Positions 44,401 through 55,664 of a stretch of DNA of 64,000 nt are shown piece after piece (the first letter of the stretch is position 1; every line of letters starts with the position of its first letter). Below the pieces are notes generated by a model. That model was not told the origin of the DNA. It did no database searches and saw nothing but the letters and a program-made list of their open reading frames with translations. The DNA lies in the NCBI GenBank assembly GCA_032358255.1, contig JAULBX010000003.1, positions 310,001 to 374,000 on the forward strand, read 5' to 3'. The position numbers and the translations under genes are program-made. The stretch comes from Heterotrichella gracilis (lineage: Eukaryota; Sar; Xanthophyceae; Tribonematales; Xanthonemataceae).

Positions 44401-46080
44401 TGATTCGCTTGAACAGCCCCAACCGACGGCGAGAAAGGGTCCATGGAAAGGGTAATCATGTGCAAGGATAGCTGTACTGCGGAATCGCATGTCACCGAAT
44501 GACTATAACCACTCCCGCACCTGTCAGACCCAGGCGCATGCAGCTCCCTGCGAGCCGCAACCCTGGCCGCAAAGGGGTGGTGGTGGTCCGTGCCCCCGCC
44601 CCCACCGCTGCCAGCCACAATGAACGCAGCCTTGGTTTTTGCGCTGGGTTTGAGGGTCTCCACGTGGTACGCGGGGACTGCCTCGGGGGCAAGGATGGCG
44701 CTGGCGTCCTGCTGCTCCTGTAAGAGGGGAGATGCCAAGGGTTTAGGGCTATCATTTTGGATGTAGGTTTTAATAATGCAGCCAGGATGGCGCTGGCGAC
44801 CTGCCGTTATAGGGGCGAGTCAAGACTTTAACGCTTGCGGTTTGTTTGAGGGTCTCCAAGTGGTACATAGGGACTGCCTTGGGGCCGACTGGTGCCATTA
44901 CCCCCGCTCCAGCAAGCCCAAGCAATGGGTAGAGGCATAGTACCATGCTGAGGGAGGAATACCACGTGCCTGTGGAGTGAACAGCGACAGCTTGTCCAGG
45001 CTGGCAAACAGGTCGGTGCACCACTTTTCGAAATCGTCATCTATGTCGTTGTCGTCGTCCCCATCCCCCCTTGGAGCCACAGGCGTGCCCCCCAGCTCCT
45101 GCAGCTGGCTGTGCACCTTCTTGCCCACAGCGCAGAAGTGCTCGTACTGCGTGTTGCCCAGGCCAAACACTGCGTATTGCACCCCCTGCAAAGGGCGTGG
45201 GGTTAGGGTTTAGGCTACTGCGTGTTGTCCAGACTGAACACGGTGTACTGCACCCCCTGCGTATGGCGTAGGGTTTAGGTTTGGGGTACTGCAAAGGGTT
45301 TAGGGTTTAGAGATGTTCGCAATGGAGCCGCACCACCACTGATGATGATGGGCATGTGGCCCACACAGGCGCCCTCTACCCTACACCGTTGACACCCTTA
45401 ACCAGAGCTGGGACATAAATATTCCGTTTTGACCCTACATGGATCTCGACCCTCCTTGAACGTGAGGCAAGGCAAGCCAAAAGAGGAACACCACCAACAC
45501 CAGCACCATATCACAGTATCTTTGAAATGGTTCTCAAGACAAAGGGAACCCTGCAGAAAGAGCGCCCTGCACATGCCTGGCACACCATGACTAAGCATGC
45601 ATTGCATGTTAATACCTTGAGCTCTGTATCAATGCCTGCTTCGGCTGTAGTGTTGAGCCACGTGCAGAACTCGGCAGCATCGTCCGTGGGCTCACCATCC
45701 CCGTACGTGGCCATTATGAAGATCACCAGCTTGAGATCAGGCAGGGCCTCTGGTGCGTTCAAGTTCTCCATGTTGGAGGTCTCAAACACAGCTGACTTGC
45801 CATATCGCCCACTCAGCTCCCCCTTAAGCTGCTTGGCAAAGCGCTCCGCTGTCCCTGTTTGGGTACCGTAGTAGACGCACACTTTCTCCCTTCTGTCCAC
45901 GTTTTCTGCAGCCTGGGATGGGGCCTTGGCAACCACTCCCCCAACCACAGCATTGCCGAAGAGGATCCCAAAGTGGCGAAGGGCTAAAACCACCAGGCAC
46001 AGGGACAGAAGCACGGCCGATGCCAATCCAAGAGAAGGAAGGAAGGGCTGCGTTTGTAACGCCTCGAGGCTTTCGGCCAT
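41433..46080 (-). CDS. NADPH-cytochrome P450 reductase
   Basis: Nine exons in phase: 45616-46080, 44970-45185, 44521-44717, 44044-44240, 43539-43769, 42841-43007, 42460-42613, 42050-42234, 41433-41624; 667 residues. An N-terminal ER anchor (about 18-41) is followed by the flavodoxin domain ([12 protein letters not shown] at 71-82, [22 protein letters not shown]), a connecting domain, the FAD motif RWYSISSSP, the NADPH-binding motifs [12 protein letters not shown] and FFGCR...DYLYREEL, and the C-terminal VWSS with the conserved Trp. It passes electrons from NADPH through FAD and FMN to P450s at the ER. The length matches the family. The intron after exon 44970-45185 appears to use a GC donor (CAG/GCACGT) because no GT donor keeps the frame. 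Several introns contain exon-edge copies. Confidence 0.96.
41845..41945 (-). repeat. Copy of the reductase NADPH-domain exon end
   Basis: This repeats about 95 bases of the donor end of exon 42050-42234, including CTCATCAGCC, GCACA-AGTCC and AAGGCCAC-TGCAG cores, and a GTTGGTGGGG donor-like edge. It lies about 200 bases from the true edge, with CCCACC-rich DNA between. Confidence 0.8.
43242..43500 (-). repeat. Three tandem exon-edge copies in the reductase gene
   Basis: The donor end of exon 43539-43769 recurs at 43242-43304, 43338-43401 and 43437-43500. With the true edge at 43534-43595 this gives four units with a period of about 97 bases. Each keeps CCTTACCTAG-GTTGGC or a close variant (so each carries a potential donor) and a CTCCAGCA-GCTGC core. 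CCCTAAA/CCCTGAA runs fill the spaces. Confidence 0.9.
44780..44910 (-). repeat. Copy of the reductase connecting-domain exon
   Basis: This resembles part of exon 44521-44717 (TTTGAGGGTCTCCA-GTGGTAC and GGGACTGCCT-GGGGC cores), diverged and interrupted. It lies upstream, in gene sense, of the true exon. Confidence 0.75.
45215..45310 (-). repeat. Copies of the reductase exon 2 start with heptamers
   Basis: The acceptor and first bases of exon 44970-45185 recur at about 45222-45262 (ACTGCGTGTTG and TGCACCCCCTGC cores) and in shorter form near 45275-45292, separated by TTTAGGGTTTAG runs. Confidence 0.8.
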
Positions 46081-47436
46081 CGTGCCACAGGTGGATGAGT
46101 TATCTGGGCACCGTTTAGAGGCGGTATCAAGTACCTCCAAAGTGCAGGGGTCCTGGGTTGGGCATGTTACATACGAAACAGGAGGTATTGCACGATGGAA
46201 AAGAGGTACAGGTACTTAATTTGACAGTAAGAGGGTGTTGCACTTTGAACTGCTCTCGGGGGGTGGGATCGGTTGAGAGGTGCTCAAAGGTTGCCCATGT
46301 AGGGTTCACGGAGAGACCCAGGCTCGATCCGCTATCTTTTGGGAACAGCAAGGAGCTTGGAAGTGTAGTTGGGTGCTTCCCTGCGCTTACACAAACGTGC
46401 ATTTGTGGCCAGTCGCCAAATATGGAAACTTTTTTGGAACGTTGACGTGGAGTCCTCCCCTGCCTGGTAGGGTGTTGGCTAGACCCTAGCCTAGGGTAAT
46501 CTCGAGTCCAGAGGGGCGGCCATTTCTGACTGGGTTTGAATCAACATCAAGGTTAGAGGGTAGCCATCCATATGTTTTGTTGTGCGGACCAAGCTGGATT
46601 GCCATATTTTCCACCGGCATCCGACTGACAGGCTGCCTCAGGTGTGCAACTGTTGCTACTCGCCGTCCGCCCATGCCATGCATCCTTCTCATCCCATCAC
46701 ACCTAGCCGAGTCCACCACCAAACATCGCCGTGTCATTCTCCACGGCACCTCAACGCTGTGTTTTTGTTGCATAAGACACGTGACCAACGTGAGCCCACT
46801 CGCTGTGCACACCCCAGGAGGGGCACGAACGTTCCATCACTGGCTCACACCCATTGTGCATGCACATATGCAAGCGTGGAGCGTGCTCGAAGCCGTGCTT
46901 GATAAACAGTGCTTGTATCGTTGCAGATTGCTTTTTGCCCGCCGATCGAAACGCGAAGTTGCAGAAGGCATGCTGCCCACGTGCACTTAGCACCCATCAC
47001 CTGAAGTCAACAAACGAAAGGTAGCGCTGCACCGCAACCCTCACTTACTGCATAGGAGAAGGGCCGCATCTCATTGCAGACCTTTCATCTAGAAGCTGAT
47101 GGTGTCTCTCGTGAAACGCGCAAACCAGTACTGCACACAGACACACGAACTGCCAGTTGCACAACAACCTGGACCCAAGCCCCCACTGGGGGCCCCAGCC
47201 ATCTAAACCTGTCACACGCCGTTGGGTAACGTTGCTGTTCCTATCATGACTTGCATCTGCAATTCCCTTAAGCGTTTGCACCAACTCGGAGCATGCGACC
47301 TACACCTGCAGCCCATGCCCACCTTGCTCACACCCGCACCCGAAGGCATCCACACCACCCCCCAAGCCAGGACAAGGTTCAGGTTATATTAAGAACCCTA
47401 CACCAACCAAGCGCTGCTGTCCTGTGCATACAGACC
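46081..47436. other. Divergent spacer, P450 reductase / CCDC47
   Basis: A head-to-head region of about 1.36 kb that should hold two promoters. No defined element or further gene. Short frames near 46577-46990 (plus) are unremarkable. Confidence 0.4.
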
Positions 47437-50400
47437 ATGACCAGGAGCCAGTCAGCAGCGCTCTTTGCAGTCCTGCTGCTGGGGACCTGCCTAGTGCTCA
47501 CCCCAGTGGGTGCGCAAGACCCCAGCAGCGATGACGCCCCCACCACCGCCACCACCACCGCCTCAGCAAACACAGTAGGGGTGGAGATATGGGACGACGA
47601 AGAGGACGAGGTGGCGCCTGCGCCCACCCAGCCCAGCAGGCCAGCTAGTAGCAGCGGTTCGACCTTCACCCGACCCACTTTCTTCAACCTGGGGAGTGCG
47701 ATGCCGGACCGCAGCCTGGTGCCCGAGTTCTGCGGGTTCACCTTCCTGGTCTTCTTTGTGGTGCGCCTCCTAGAAACCCCTACACCCTGCGCCGAACCCT
47801 TGGCCCTGGTCACTGCGCAAAACCCCAATATAGCCCTGAGCATGCCACCCGGCAGCGGTGATTTCAGCTTCACCCAGCCATTTTTTTTGCCCTAGCTGGG
47901 GAATGCGGTGCCTGACCGCAGCCTGGTGCCCGAGTTCTGTGGGTTCACCTTCCTGGTCTTCTTTGTGGTGCGTACGCTCCCCCCGAATGATTATAAACCC
48001 TACGCGGCGAGTCCTGCCTAAAACCCTAATATATGCCCACCGGCAGCGGCAATTGCAGCTTAATCTTGCCATTGTTTTCCTGCAAGCTGGGGAGTGTGGT
48101 GCCTAACCGCAGCCTGGTGCCCGAGTTCTGCGGGTTCATCTTCCTGTCTTCTTTGTGGTGCGCACGCCTCCCCAAAAAAACCCTACATCCTGGGCAGAAC
48201 CCTTGGCCCTGGTCCCTGTGCGGCAAGCCCTGCTGCGCCTCTGTGCAGATGTATGTGTATGTGCATGGCCAAGCAGAAGGACAAGAACGTCGCGCGGCAG
48301 TTGGCCTGGGATTATCACTGCCATGATCCCTGTGTAAAGGACCTAAAGACTCAATTTCCAGGCTTTAAAAACCCTAAACCTGACAATTTTCAGTAGCTAA
48401 TACCGTACAAAATTGATTGTCGAAATCCTAGTTTTGAAACCTAAACCTTGACCCTGAACCTAGGCGCAGGTGCACAAATTCCTGGGCAAGCGAAAGAACG
48501 AGAAGATTGTACTGAACCCTAAACCGTAAACCCTGGTGCAGGTAAACGTGTTCCTGGGCAAGAAGAAGAACGAGAAGATTGCGCTGCAGTGGGCGCGGAC
48601 CTACGTGGGTGAGGGAGCTGTGTTTGAGAAGAACTTCAGCCTGCTGGGCACAGACAGCGCGGAGGGGGAGGTGCGATACCCTTAGGGTCCTGCCTCAATT
48701 TCACGGGCTTGCTGTTGTCATGCCGTGAGGTTTTACAAGTGATAGACCAGTGCCAGAATGGTCCTTGAAGGAACTTCCTGTATGTAAAGGGGGTCTAGTT
48801 TATGGGCACGACGATATGCATGCATCACTTGTGCTGGTGGTGACTACTAGTAAACCGCCTGTAGGGTTTTGCTAGGGTTCTCCTGTATACAACACAGTCC
48901 ATTATTGTTGAAAACAAATGCTCTGGTTTCCAGGTGCTGCTCCAGGAGTCCCCCTGCCAGTTCAAGTTCTACGCCAGCGGCAGGCGCTACTGTCAACAGA
49001 TGCTGGCAACAATTGAGCTCAGGCGCAGGCAAGTCAAACTGCATGCACCCTGGTTGCAACACCATGTGCTACCATAAGTCCATACCATTGCCGTACATGG
49101 TTACCTCATCCCCACATCGCTCAACATCATCCCCACTTGCGTCAGCGACATCGTGTCCAAATGGGTGCATTGCCGCATCATCCCACCATGACCCATTCCA
49201 TATCACGCCGCAAATGATGGGCACATCACCTCCACACGATCACCACATCATTTTCAGGCTGCGGCCCAGCACCCGCCCAGCACCCACCCACTACTTTAAA
49301 ACCTAAACCCTGAGCCTGGGCCTCTCCCCCGCAGGCAGGACATCATCTCCACCCTGCTGGGCTTCATCCTGCAGCCCAATACCCTAATCCCTAAACCCTC
49401 CCCCTACCCCCCCGCAGGCAGGACATCATCTCCACCCTCCTGGGCTTCATCCTCTACCGCGAGGACCGGATCGACATCGAGGTGCAGATGAACGAGGGCA
49501 TGGCACCCATCGTGCTGGCCATCGCCAACGCCAAGACTGCCAAGGACATGCAGCGCAACCTCACCGACCTTGAGACCTTTGCCAAGAGGGTGGACATCAG
49601 CCGGGAAAGGGCCCCCGGGTGGCCCGAGAAGCTTGTGGTGCTGTCTGAGCAGTCGTCCACCTTTTATGACATCATCGTGGAGCCGCTGCTGGACCAGGTG
49701 TGCAGCATATTGTACATGCATTTTATTTCGATATATTTAAACATGCACCCTTTGTGACCTCATTGTGGAGCCGCTCCTTAACCAGGTGAGCATTGCAATT
49801 GCCATTACATGCACTCCATTGTTTTCTTACTTTTCCAACTTTGGAGTCTAGTACCATTTTCATATAATGTATTGACATGCATTCCCGCTCAAGATGAGCA
49901 ATCACACCTGTACATGCGGCGCCAGGCAGATGTGCAACCTATGGTGAACAACATTTTGTCAAGTATCTTACTCGCATATACCCTTTTGCTGCCGTTACTC
50001 ATGGTTTCATATATGGACGGCGCCAGTCCACACCATGCCCCACTCTGAATTGTATCATTTATAATCACGACCCTTTTCCTGCCCTCCCCAGGTGTTCAGG
50101 TCTGAGTCCTTTGCCCCCCTTGCCAAGTACTTCAACTACATGCACATATCATCGGAGTTTCCGCTGGGCAAGCACAGGAACATCATGCGATTCAGCTTCA
50201 ACCTGCCGCCAGTGCACCGGATGGAGGTATGGCACCAGCGTGCTCTCTGTATTTCAGCCGTTTTATATATGTGTTACACATTTTGATTTTCATGTTTGTC
50301 TGCTTTCTCTTTCTTCTTTCCTCTTCTTGGGATTTGCTGACAAAATACCTCCAATATATTTACAATCGCAGCCAATGTATTCACAATCACAGCATATTCA

Positions 50401-51327
50401 ATGTATCAACTTGAATATCAATGTATTTTAAATCACAGCATATTCAATGTATTCACTTGAATATCTTCATATTGTACTTTTAAGTGATGTTATTTTTCCC
50501 CACCTCGATCAGGACATCTCCAAGTTCATGCTGGCAGTGACTATTCTGAATTTATTGTATGTATGTGAATATCTTCATATTTCTATTTCCATTTTTTAGT
50601 TACATATTAACAATGTTTATTATTTGTCACCTCGGTCAGGACATCTCCAAGTTCATGCTGGCAGTGACGGTGCTGATCGACGCGGTGGGCGCCTACAAGA
50701 TGACGCCAGAGCAGAAGAAACGCGCTGAGAAGGCCCGCCAAGACGTTGAGCTCAAGGCGTTCAAGGAGAGCCAGCGCGACCGCGAGGAGGCGCTGCAAGA
50801 AAAGAAGATGCAGAAGAAGCTGCAGGAGAAGGTGAGGGAGGGGGGGAGGGCTGCTCTTACCAACCCCCTTCTCCCACCACCCTTGTCCTTGTCCCCACAC
50901 CACCACCCACCCTCGCAGGAGAAGCTGAAGAGGCTCGACCTCGCCTCCTGGGCCAATGCGGAGGGGAAACGCCACTCTGATCACCACAGTCTTCCCCCGT
51001 CCCTTTATCCGTCATTCTAATCATCTCCCTCGTCCCCATCAACCCAACCCCAATCCCCACCACCAACAACTCTCGCAGGAGAAGCTGAAGAAACTGGACC
51101 CCGCCTCAAGCACGAGACCGGAGGATTAGGGTTTGCTGCTCTAACCAACACCCTTTTTTTATATCCCCACCACCTCCGTTCCTGTCCCAACCCTAATTTC
51201 TGCCACCCCACTACCCACGCAGGAGAAGCTGAAAAAGCTTGACCCCGCTTCCCGCGCCAAGGCGGAGGAGAAGCGCGCCAAGCTGGAGGCCAAAAGGGCA
51301 CAAAGGGTGAAGACGGTGAAGATGTGA
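47437..51327 (+). CDS. CCDC47, PAT-complex ER chaperone subunit
   Basis: Seven exons in phase: 47437-47760, 48542-48670, 48934-49028, 49418-49697, 50092-50226, 50640-50831, 51223-51327; 419 residues. A signal peptide (about 1-26) and an acidic lumenal segment (WDDEEDE) are followed by one transmembrane helix across the exon 1/2 junction (FTFLVFFVVNVFLGKKKN). A cytosolic domain then has RQDIISTLLGFILYR, an acidic/amide stretch and a Lys/Glu-rich coiled coil (EEALQEKKMQKKLQEKEKL). This is the DUF1682/CCDC47 layout. In animals CCDC47 with Asterix forms the PAT complex of the multipass translocon at the ER. The intron after 49028 has a consensus GC donor (AG/GCAAGT). Copies of exon edges occur in almost every intron. 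Confidence 0.92.
47885..48170 (+). repeat. Two copies of the CCDC47 exon 1 end
   Basis: About 75 bases ending in TTCTTTGTGGTGCG recur at 47892-47972 and 48085-48163, about 195 bases apart, each retaining the donor-like GTGCG. CCCTA-rich DNA lies between. Only the first, contiguous copy joins the signal-peptide exon. Confidence 0.92.
48245..48520 (+). repeat. Two copies of the CCDC47 exon 2 start
   Basis: Diverged copies of the acceptor and first 50 bases of exon 48542-48670 lie at about 48248-48305 and 48465-48515 (TGGGCAAGCGAAAGAACGAG in the nearer one). A CCCTAAACCGTAAACCC spacer precedes the true exon. Confidence 0.85.
49328..49375 (+). repeat. Copy of the CCDC47 exon 4 start
   Basis: An almost exact copy of the CCCGCAG acceptor and about 40 bases of exon 49418-49697 lies 85 bases upstream, followed by CCCTAATCCCTAAACCC. 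It has an equally good acceptor. Confidence 0.92.
49743..49792 (+). repeat. Copy of the CCDC47 exon 4 end
   Basis: TGACCTCATTGTGGAGCCGC and AACCAGGTGAGC repeat the donor end of exon 49418-49697, with a stronger donor (GTGAGC) than the true one (GTGTGC). Confidence 0.85.
50505..50585 (+). repeat. Copy of the CCDC47 exon 6 start
   Basis: It repeats the CTCGATCAG acceptor and about 30 coding bases of exon 50640-50831, plus flanking A/T-rich intron, with a period of about 126 bases. Confidence 0.88.
50918..51130 (+). repeat. Two copies of the CCDC47 last exon start
   Basis: Copies of the CGCAG acceptor and GAGAAGCTGAAGA-GCT-GACC core lie at 50918-50972 and 51078-51129. The second reaches a TAG after about 17 codons, so use of its acceptor would give a shorter C-terminus. 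Confidence 0.88.
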
Positions 51328-52503
51328 GGAGGGGGGGAGGCGGGCGGGTTGGGGAGAAGTGGGGTTGTGGGGAGACGATGCCGTTTGGGACGGGGGGGAG
51401 GGGTGGGGGACAAGGGGTGGGGGGGGAGACACGGGGTGGGGGTGGCGTGGCGTGTGTGGGGGTGGGGGTGCGTGTTGTGCGCATAACTGTGTCTAGTTGT
51501 GTGCAGCTGGTGCAGTGGCTGATGGTGGGGGGTGACACCTGTGGGGAATGGATGCTGGGGACTGTGGGTGCTGTGGCCATTGCATGGCGGCTGAGCGTGA
51601 TGGCTGGCCAGTGGTGTATGGCCGTTGCTGCAATCAATTGCGGCAGCACCTTCTCAACTGGCAATGCACATGGTGGACGCCTGTTCTTCTTGACCTAGTG
51701 GTGCGCCAGTGGCATGGGTTTAGGGTTGTGCTAAACCCTATATCTCTCAATAATGTGTGCCGGCAACCTGGTCGCACCCCACATGTCTTTGCCAGAGATC
51801 GCGCACTGCGAGGGTGCTTGTTGGTTACAGTGACTGTGAGGTGACATCACAGTGTACACAGGGCACAGCATTTGCTGGTACAAAACCCTGCCATCTGTTT
51901 AATCCAGCCGCACTGGGTGTCAGTGATCGGATTCCCCCAGCTGATTCCCATTGTAAAGTTGAAGAAGGCAAACCAGATGGCAGCTTGGTCGCAGTGGCAT
52001 TGCGCCACACGTGTGACACGCACCAAGTCAGCAGCCTGCGGTGTTGCCATGAACAAGTCTGGCCTTGCTAAGGAGCCTAACTAAGGGCCTAATAGGCTGG
52101 CATAGTCACGTGCTGCCCGACAGCATACTCCAATACATATCTACTTAGTGACAGACATCAGGTCTGACCTTTACTCAACACATTTCCTCGAGGGTTCTGG
52201 ACCGTACGTCCACTGGACTGGCCAGCCTGGGGTGGCTTGTTAGGCTCTCAAGGTTTAGGATTGACACAGTGCACCGAATCCGATGTGATTCGCCAGGCGG
52301 TACCGTAGCACGCAGTGGGGGCCAGAGCTTCAGTGGGTACCACCTGCCTGGTTAATACTAGATCAGAGTCCCATGTGCGGTACCACTTGGCCACTGCCCA
52401 AATTTTGTTTAAACCCCTGAAGACTCAGTCAGGGTTGAACCCGAATAATGACCTAGTGTTTGCCACTTCACACACACCTGTCACAGGCCACCACCCTACG
52501 CAT
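51328..52503. other. 3' flank of CCDC47, no gene seen
   Basis: A G-rich tract (51328-51480) is followed by about 1 kb without a supported gene. Confidence 0.4.
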
Positions 52504-52635
52504 GTTAGGGAAAATTCTCCAAGACACCCTAAAAAGGTCAAACCAGACCTGCAAATTTCTTCCCTTAACTGTTAAGAGAGTTGAGATTTGCAGGTCTGAT
52601 ATGACCCTTGAAGGGTGCTGAGCATCTTTCCTAAC
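52504..52635. repeat. 132-base foldback (MITE-like or hairpin RNA)
   Basis: Two arms of about 62 bases are near-perfect reverse complements around a small loop at about 52567-52572 (TTAACTGTTAA). The inner arm includes a perfect 12-base match (AGACCTGCAAAT with ATTTGCAGGTCT). The outer ends read GTTAGG and CCTAAC. Pairing stops abruptly at both outer ends. This fits a small foldback transposon (MITE) or a microRNA-type precursor. Confidence 0.8.
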
Positions 52636-53527
52636 AGAAACACTTTTGGAGCGACATGCGTAGCGCGGTGGCGGGTGACAGGTGTCTTAGTACCGATTTA
52701 AATGCAAGTTCCTCGCTCTTAATGGCTCACTCAGGTGCTAGTGGCAAGTTGCCCACAACCATCATTAGCTATCACCCTGGCTACCACCGCGCATGTGCCA
52801 TTATTGCGCTGGAAGTGAGGTAATGAGCAACCACATGACCGGCGTTGCCGCTTGCATGAACTGTCAATGCCTCAACTCGGCACCACCACACTGCCTCTGA
52901 GTTAGGCTGACCTCAATCCCACCAACGGCTCAGCTCCCGCACCCGTTGCTGTCACTTCCCCCCCCTCCCCTCCCCCCTGGGCACCTACTGCCCCCCTGCA
53001 GCTGATAGGAGACATCAATATATTATTGATTATATATTATTATTTAGCCACAAATAATCAATATGCGAGGGGCAGCGGCGGTGGCTGAGCTCCTGGCCAC
53101 CAACGGCTCAGCTCCTATATCCACTGCTTTCACTTCCCCTCGCTTCCCCCACCCCCTCTCCCCCTCCTCCTTCCTCCCCCGGGCACCTATTGCCCCACCC
53201 ACCCCAGCTGCGCCCATCCAATGCACCCAGCCCTCCTCACCTCCAGCAAGCACCCATCCTCTGTCAACCCTGCAAAACAGAATTATGACTCAACACCTAG
53301 GTCAAAAAACACGCATGTCATGACCCTGCACCCCTTGTCATTCTGTGCAAATAATGCCAAAGCTCACATGAGCATGACGCAATCAGGTATGTGGTCAGTT
53401 TGCATTGTACCGCTTGCACACTCAACCTTGCCCTGGGCTGACAACTTGAATACACAATTGGGCAGAGCCCAAATGAGCCTTGCCAACTTGCCAGCTTGGC
53501 TCAAAAACAGCCACTAATGAGAAACAC
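52636..53527. other. Spacer with a duplicated stretch of about 180 bases
   Basis: No supported gene. A segment beginning ACCAACGGCTCAGCTCC and ending GGGCACCTA-TGCCCC occurs at about 52920-53005 and again, expanded by C-rich DNA, at about 53099-53205. Between them is an A/T-rich palindromic tract (ATATATTATTGATTATATATTATT). Confidence 0.5.
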
Positions 53528-55664
53528 TCACTTGCAGAGGGCGCTCACAGGATGGCGCATTGCAGCCTCAGCCTGGCTGACATTGGGGACTGATCAGGCA
53601 TGGTGGTGGGATCCTTCCAGGCAGGGGATCCAGCTTCCAGCCAGGGCACTTCAGCATGCAGCCTGTGCGTGGCACATGCATGCGCAACCCCAGCTGACTG
53701 ACATTGCCGCGCCCGCAGTGCATGGCTGCAGAGGGCCCATTACCCTGCACCGGGGGCGGGGCCAAATACAAACCTCGTAAATGCAGAGTTGCTCTGCCTC
53801 AACATCATATTATGAACTCAAGGGGCACGTCATTTTTGGGATTGAAGGCTGTAACCGTGCAGAAATCTCAGTTGTTAGTTGTCATGAATGACCAGTGACC
53901 GGATTAATATAAAACATAAAGATGATAGTTAGAGGCAGAATAGGACGAAGATATATCTAGAATAAAGATAAGGAACAGAGTTGAGCGGAAGGAAACCAAA
54001 TTTTTTCCACTGTGTAAATATTTATCATATGACACATGTGTGCCTAATGGATGATTTTGGTCAACCGCACCTTCAGTGTTTTTTTGAACCTTTGGAATCG
54101 CAAATCCGCGCCATCCATCCATACTCGAAATCTGCAAAGCAGCAATACCATTTTGGCACTTGAAAACACGTGCAAAACATGAACCTCCAACTTGAGGCAA
54201 TCTCAACAATTGGTGCATCAGCAAACCTGTGGAGCGGCAATGATGTTGCTGCACCACACTTCCACCTGTAAAAATTTCAAACACCAAGTGTAGATCCCAG
54301 TACCCACATGCAACCCTCTTACTTCCGAGGAGCGCCACCCGGCTTGCTTTCCCTGCACCTGCTAAACCTAACCCTACAACAGTGCTTGCTGCCCCTGCAC
54401 CTGCAAAGTGTGCATACATCAATGGCTGAGGTTCAACCACATGCAGCACCTCTATCCATTTCCCACCTCCGGAAAGTACGCGGCAGTGGTTTTGGCAATG
54501 TAGACCCCCCCGTCCTTCCACGGCGCGTCCCGCACAGTATACATCCCATACTTTTGCAGGTCAATGGAGGGCAGCGCCTCAGCGAGCTCTGCCACACTCA
54601 TGGGCCCAACGTCAGCCAGGACAGTCTCCACTGGAATCACGTGGGACACCCCAGTATCCCTCACCGAAGTGATCAGCCCATCACGCGACACTCTGATGGT
54701 TGTTTGGGCGGTGTACGGGTCCTCCTCGTCTGAGGGCGGCATGAGGATGTGTATGGCATCGAAAACTTCTGCTCGTGAAGTAGGCCCTGTTGCGGAGATG
54801 GCTACAGAGACACAAGATAACAGTAAGTTACTAGTTAGGGTTTAGGGTTTACTGGTAGGCTCTGCTCCTGAGATTTGCGCAAAACTCGCAATGACATTTG
54901 CCACAACACCAATAGGTACAAGCAGTACGCTGGAGCAGCCAGCATCCAAGCTAACGGTTGGTGATTAAAACTGTGCACAGCTAATGCTCCAAGTGGCAGG
55001 AATGCATTTAATTGTTTTTTGTGGGAAAACAAGTGGCAGCCTTTAAATTCTGCTATGGCTACAGCACAGGGCTCCACCTTGTTCCCCCATCTGCCGCCCA
55101 GCAAGCAGTAAAAATGCAATCATGCCATGTGGCGTGTCGCAAACTGTTGAAGCTGTGGGGGGTGAGATCGCCAATGGAAGGCGGTCTGTGCAAATGCTGT
55201 GGCCCACTGCGGCACAATTTGGCTTGACATTGAAAACCTGACAGCACGCGTCTGACCAACCGAGTCTGGCATATGAGAGCTGCTGACAGTGCGGAGCTGC
55301 GAGGCCTTTCAGGTTTGGGGCAATACCGGTGGACCCGCGTGGGGTTTAGGGCAGCTACTCGAATGGGTCCTGAGCCACATAGCTTAACCATGGACACCAA
55401 AGTTTAGCCACAGCGATCAACCTCTAAACCCTAGACCTCAGCCACTGCGCGGAATTTCCACTGTAGAGTCCAGCTCACCTAAGAGGTTGAGCACTGCGTC
55501 CTCCAGGTAGCCCGCTGGTGTTGCTGCCAGGTTGATCACAAAGGCATCATCCTTGGCTGCCAACACGTAGAAGAGCTTGCCCTTCTGTTGCTTGGTCAAC
55601 CCCTTTAGGTCACCAAGCACTGCACATGCCTGTCGCCTGTCCATACCGACCGCAAGCTGGTGGT
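53528..55664 (-). CDS. Unrecognised soluble protein (5' end unresolved)
   Basis: Two well-supported exons, 55479-55664 and 54467-54801, join in phase, and a short terminal exon 53528-53572 would end the frame (TGA). They encode at least 185 residues. The first part (RRQACAVLGDLKGLTKQQKG, YVLAAKDDAFVINLAATPAG) looks like helix plus strand. The second (TTIRVSRDGLITSVRDTGVS, GMYTVRDAPWKDGGVYIAKT) is beta-rich. I do not recognise the family. The upstream acceptor is preceded by a long pyrimidine tract, so at least one 5' exon with the start codon lies beyond 55665. The terminal exon is plausible by phase only. The gene lies tail to head with TML on the same strand. Confidence 0.5.

Noticed and set aside
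53904-54521. 205-codon minus-strand frame
   Set aside because: It starts out of frame inside the well-supported exon 54467-54801 and runs into A/T-rich intron. No motif was recognised.
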